Of a stretch of DNA of 32,332 bases, positions 31,763 through 32,332 are shown piece after piece. The DNA comes from a virus. Both the position numbers and the translations under genes were made by a program. How positions within the stretch are numbered: the stretch's first letter is position 1; each line of letters starts with the position of its first letter. Location: positions 1 to 32,332 of IMG/VR virus record IMGVR_UViG_3300023179_000326; one strand, 5' to 3'. The notes beneath the pieces are model-generated. The model was not told the origin of the DNA. It saw nothing but the letters and a program-made list of their open reading frames with translations, and did no database searches.

Positions 31763-32332
31763 TATCTTTTAAACAATTTTTAACAGAAGGTGGTGCAGCA
31801 GGTCATATGGATCATCCGTTTGATTTACCTTCTGCAAACACCGGTAATGATTTAATAAAAATATTTCAAAAAGCTGCTTTAAGTCTTAGAAATAATCCTG
31901 CAGCAGTTAAAATAGATGGCATAAATTGTTCATTAAAATTAATAACAACTCAAGATGGTAGCAAAGAGTTTGCTATGGATCAAGGCTCTAAAAAAGAAAT
32001 AGATATAGCGGGCATTACAGCTAGAAACATAGAACAGCGGTTTCAGCCATCACCTAGCGGGCAACCTCATGGTATGATTGCAAAAGGCAAATTAGTATTA
32101 GACATTTTTAATGCTGCTCTACCATCTATTACAGAAGAACTTAAAAAATTAGGATTGTATAACAATGACCATCTGATGCTTAACATGGAATTTGTGGAAG
32201 GCCATACTAATGTTATAGGGTATGCAAACAACTTTTTAGCAATACATGGTGTAAATGAAATTTCTAAACTTGCTAGCCTGGCGCGTGGTAGCGGTAAGCG
32301 CATGACTTCTGAAGTTAAGTTTGATAGAAAGG
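31759..32332 (+). CDS. KxDG-motif protein, possible nucleotidyltransferase/ligase-like (partial, 5' end)
   Basis: The gene runs off the right edge. It starts at GTG in a GTGA overlap with the preceding stop, reading MISFKQFLTEGGAAGHM. FLTE-G is a good T4 gp21 cleavage-like site after an amphipathic helix; an ATG at 31807 (codon 17) is an alternative. VKIDGINCSLKL resembles motif I (KxDG) of the ligase/nucleotidyltransferase superfamily. LNMEFVEGHTNVIGY could be a later Glu-containing motif. Most of the fold is outside the window, so the ligase reading is tentative. It is on the same late operon as the PD-(D/E)XK-like protein. Confidence 0.6.
   Translation, partial: MISFKQFLTEGGAAGHMDHPFDLPSANTGNDLIKIFQKAALSLRNNPAAVKIDGINCSLKLITTQDGSKEFAMDQGSKKEIDIAGITARNIEQRFQPSPSGQPHGMIAKGKLVLDIFNAALPSITEELKKLGLYNNDHLMLNMEFVEGHTNVIGYANNFLAIHGVNEISKLASLARGSGKRMTSEVKFDRK

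Noticed and set aside
1-32332. tRNA genes, transposons, integrase or attachment sites
   Set aside because: No cloverleaf-like GTTCRANNC elements with matching stems, no transposase or integrase motif, and no terminal repeats were noticed. A tRNA scan was not possible here, so a tRNA could have been missed.

Overview
This window looks like part of the genome of a T4-like (Tevenvirinae/Kyanoviridae-type) myovirus of marine or freshwater character. The basis is a near-complete T4 core replication, recombination and late-transcription set read directly from the sequence: sliding clamp gp45, single-strand binding protein gp32, DnaB-type helicase gp41, UvsX recombinase, family-B DNA polymerase gp43, SbcC/SbcD-like gp46/gp47, late sigma factor gp55, UvsW helicase and a probable UvsY. 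Late promoters of the T4 type (TATAAATA) are also present. The DNA is AT-rich, genes are tightly packed (many 1-50 nt overlaps, no gene-free stretch above about 100 bases) and no tRNA or rRNA gene was seen. The host cannot be named from this window.

Layout. (1) 1-2368, minus: two small unknown genes, then a nucleotide-sugar pair (RmlB-like dehydratase, RmlD-like reductase). (2) 2392-8689, minus: gp45 and gp32 with small conserved unknowns, a bS21-like ribosomal protein, gp41, a GT-A glycosyltransferase and a class II glutamine amidotransferase. (3) 8730-9617, plus: one late gene of unknown role. (4) 9598-11837, minus: QueC, UvsX and an unknown. (5) 11896-19297, plus: a 7.4-kb block of two very Thr/Pro-rich modular proteins (probable fibre or adhesin proteins, one ending in a cupredoxin-like domain) and a trypsin-fold serine protease. 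(6) 19298-28409, minus: gp43, a glycosyltransferase, gp46, gp47, gp55, UvsW, UvsY. (7) 28446-32332, plus: late genes including a GIY-YIG nuclease, a probable PD-(D/E)XK protein and a truncated KxDG protein at the window edge.

How they fit together. The minus-strand genes form the replisome and recombination machine plus the sigma factor that switches on late genes. The plus-strand genes look like late virion or internal proteins. Sugar-nucleotide enzymes and two glycosyltransferases could decorate DNA or the Thr-rich virion proteins. QueC and a nearby class II amidotransferase suggest 7-deazaguanine chemistry.

The most unusual signals are: (a) promoter -10 boxes, both sigma70-like and T4-late-like, only 5-9 nt from start codons, implying leaderless or almost leaderless mRNAs, in a phage that also carries a bS21 homologue and shows few Shine-Dalgarno sites; (b) gp47 apparently starting at an ATT codon behind a good Shine-Dalgarno; (c) a cupredoxin-like copper site on a fibre-like protein; (d) a possible split amidotransferase/QueC pair; (e) probable capsid-targeting peptides on several late proteins.
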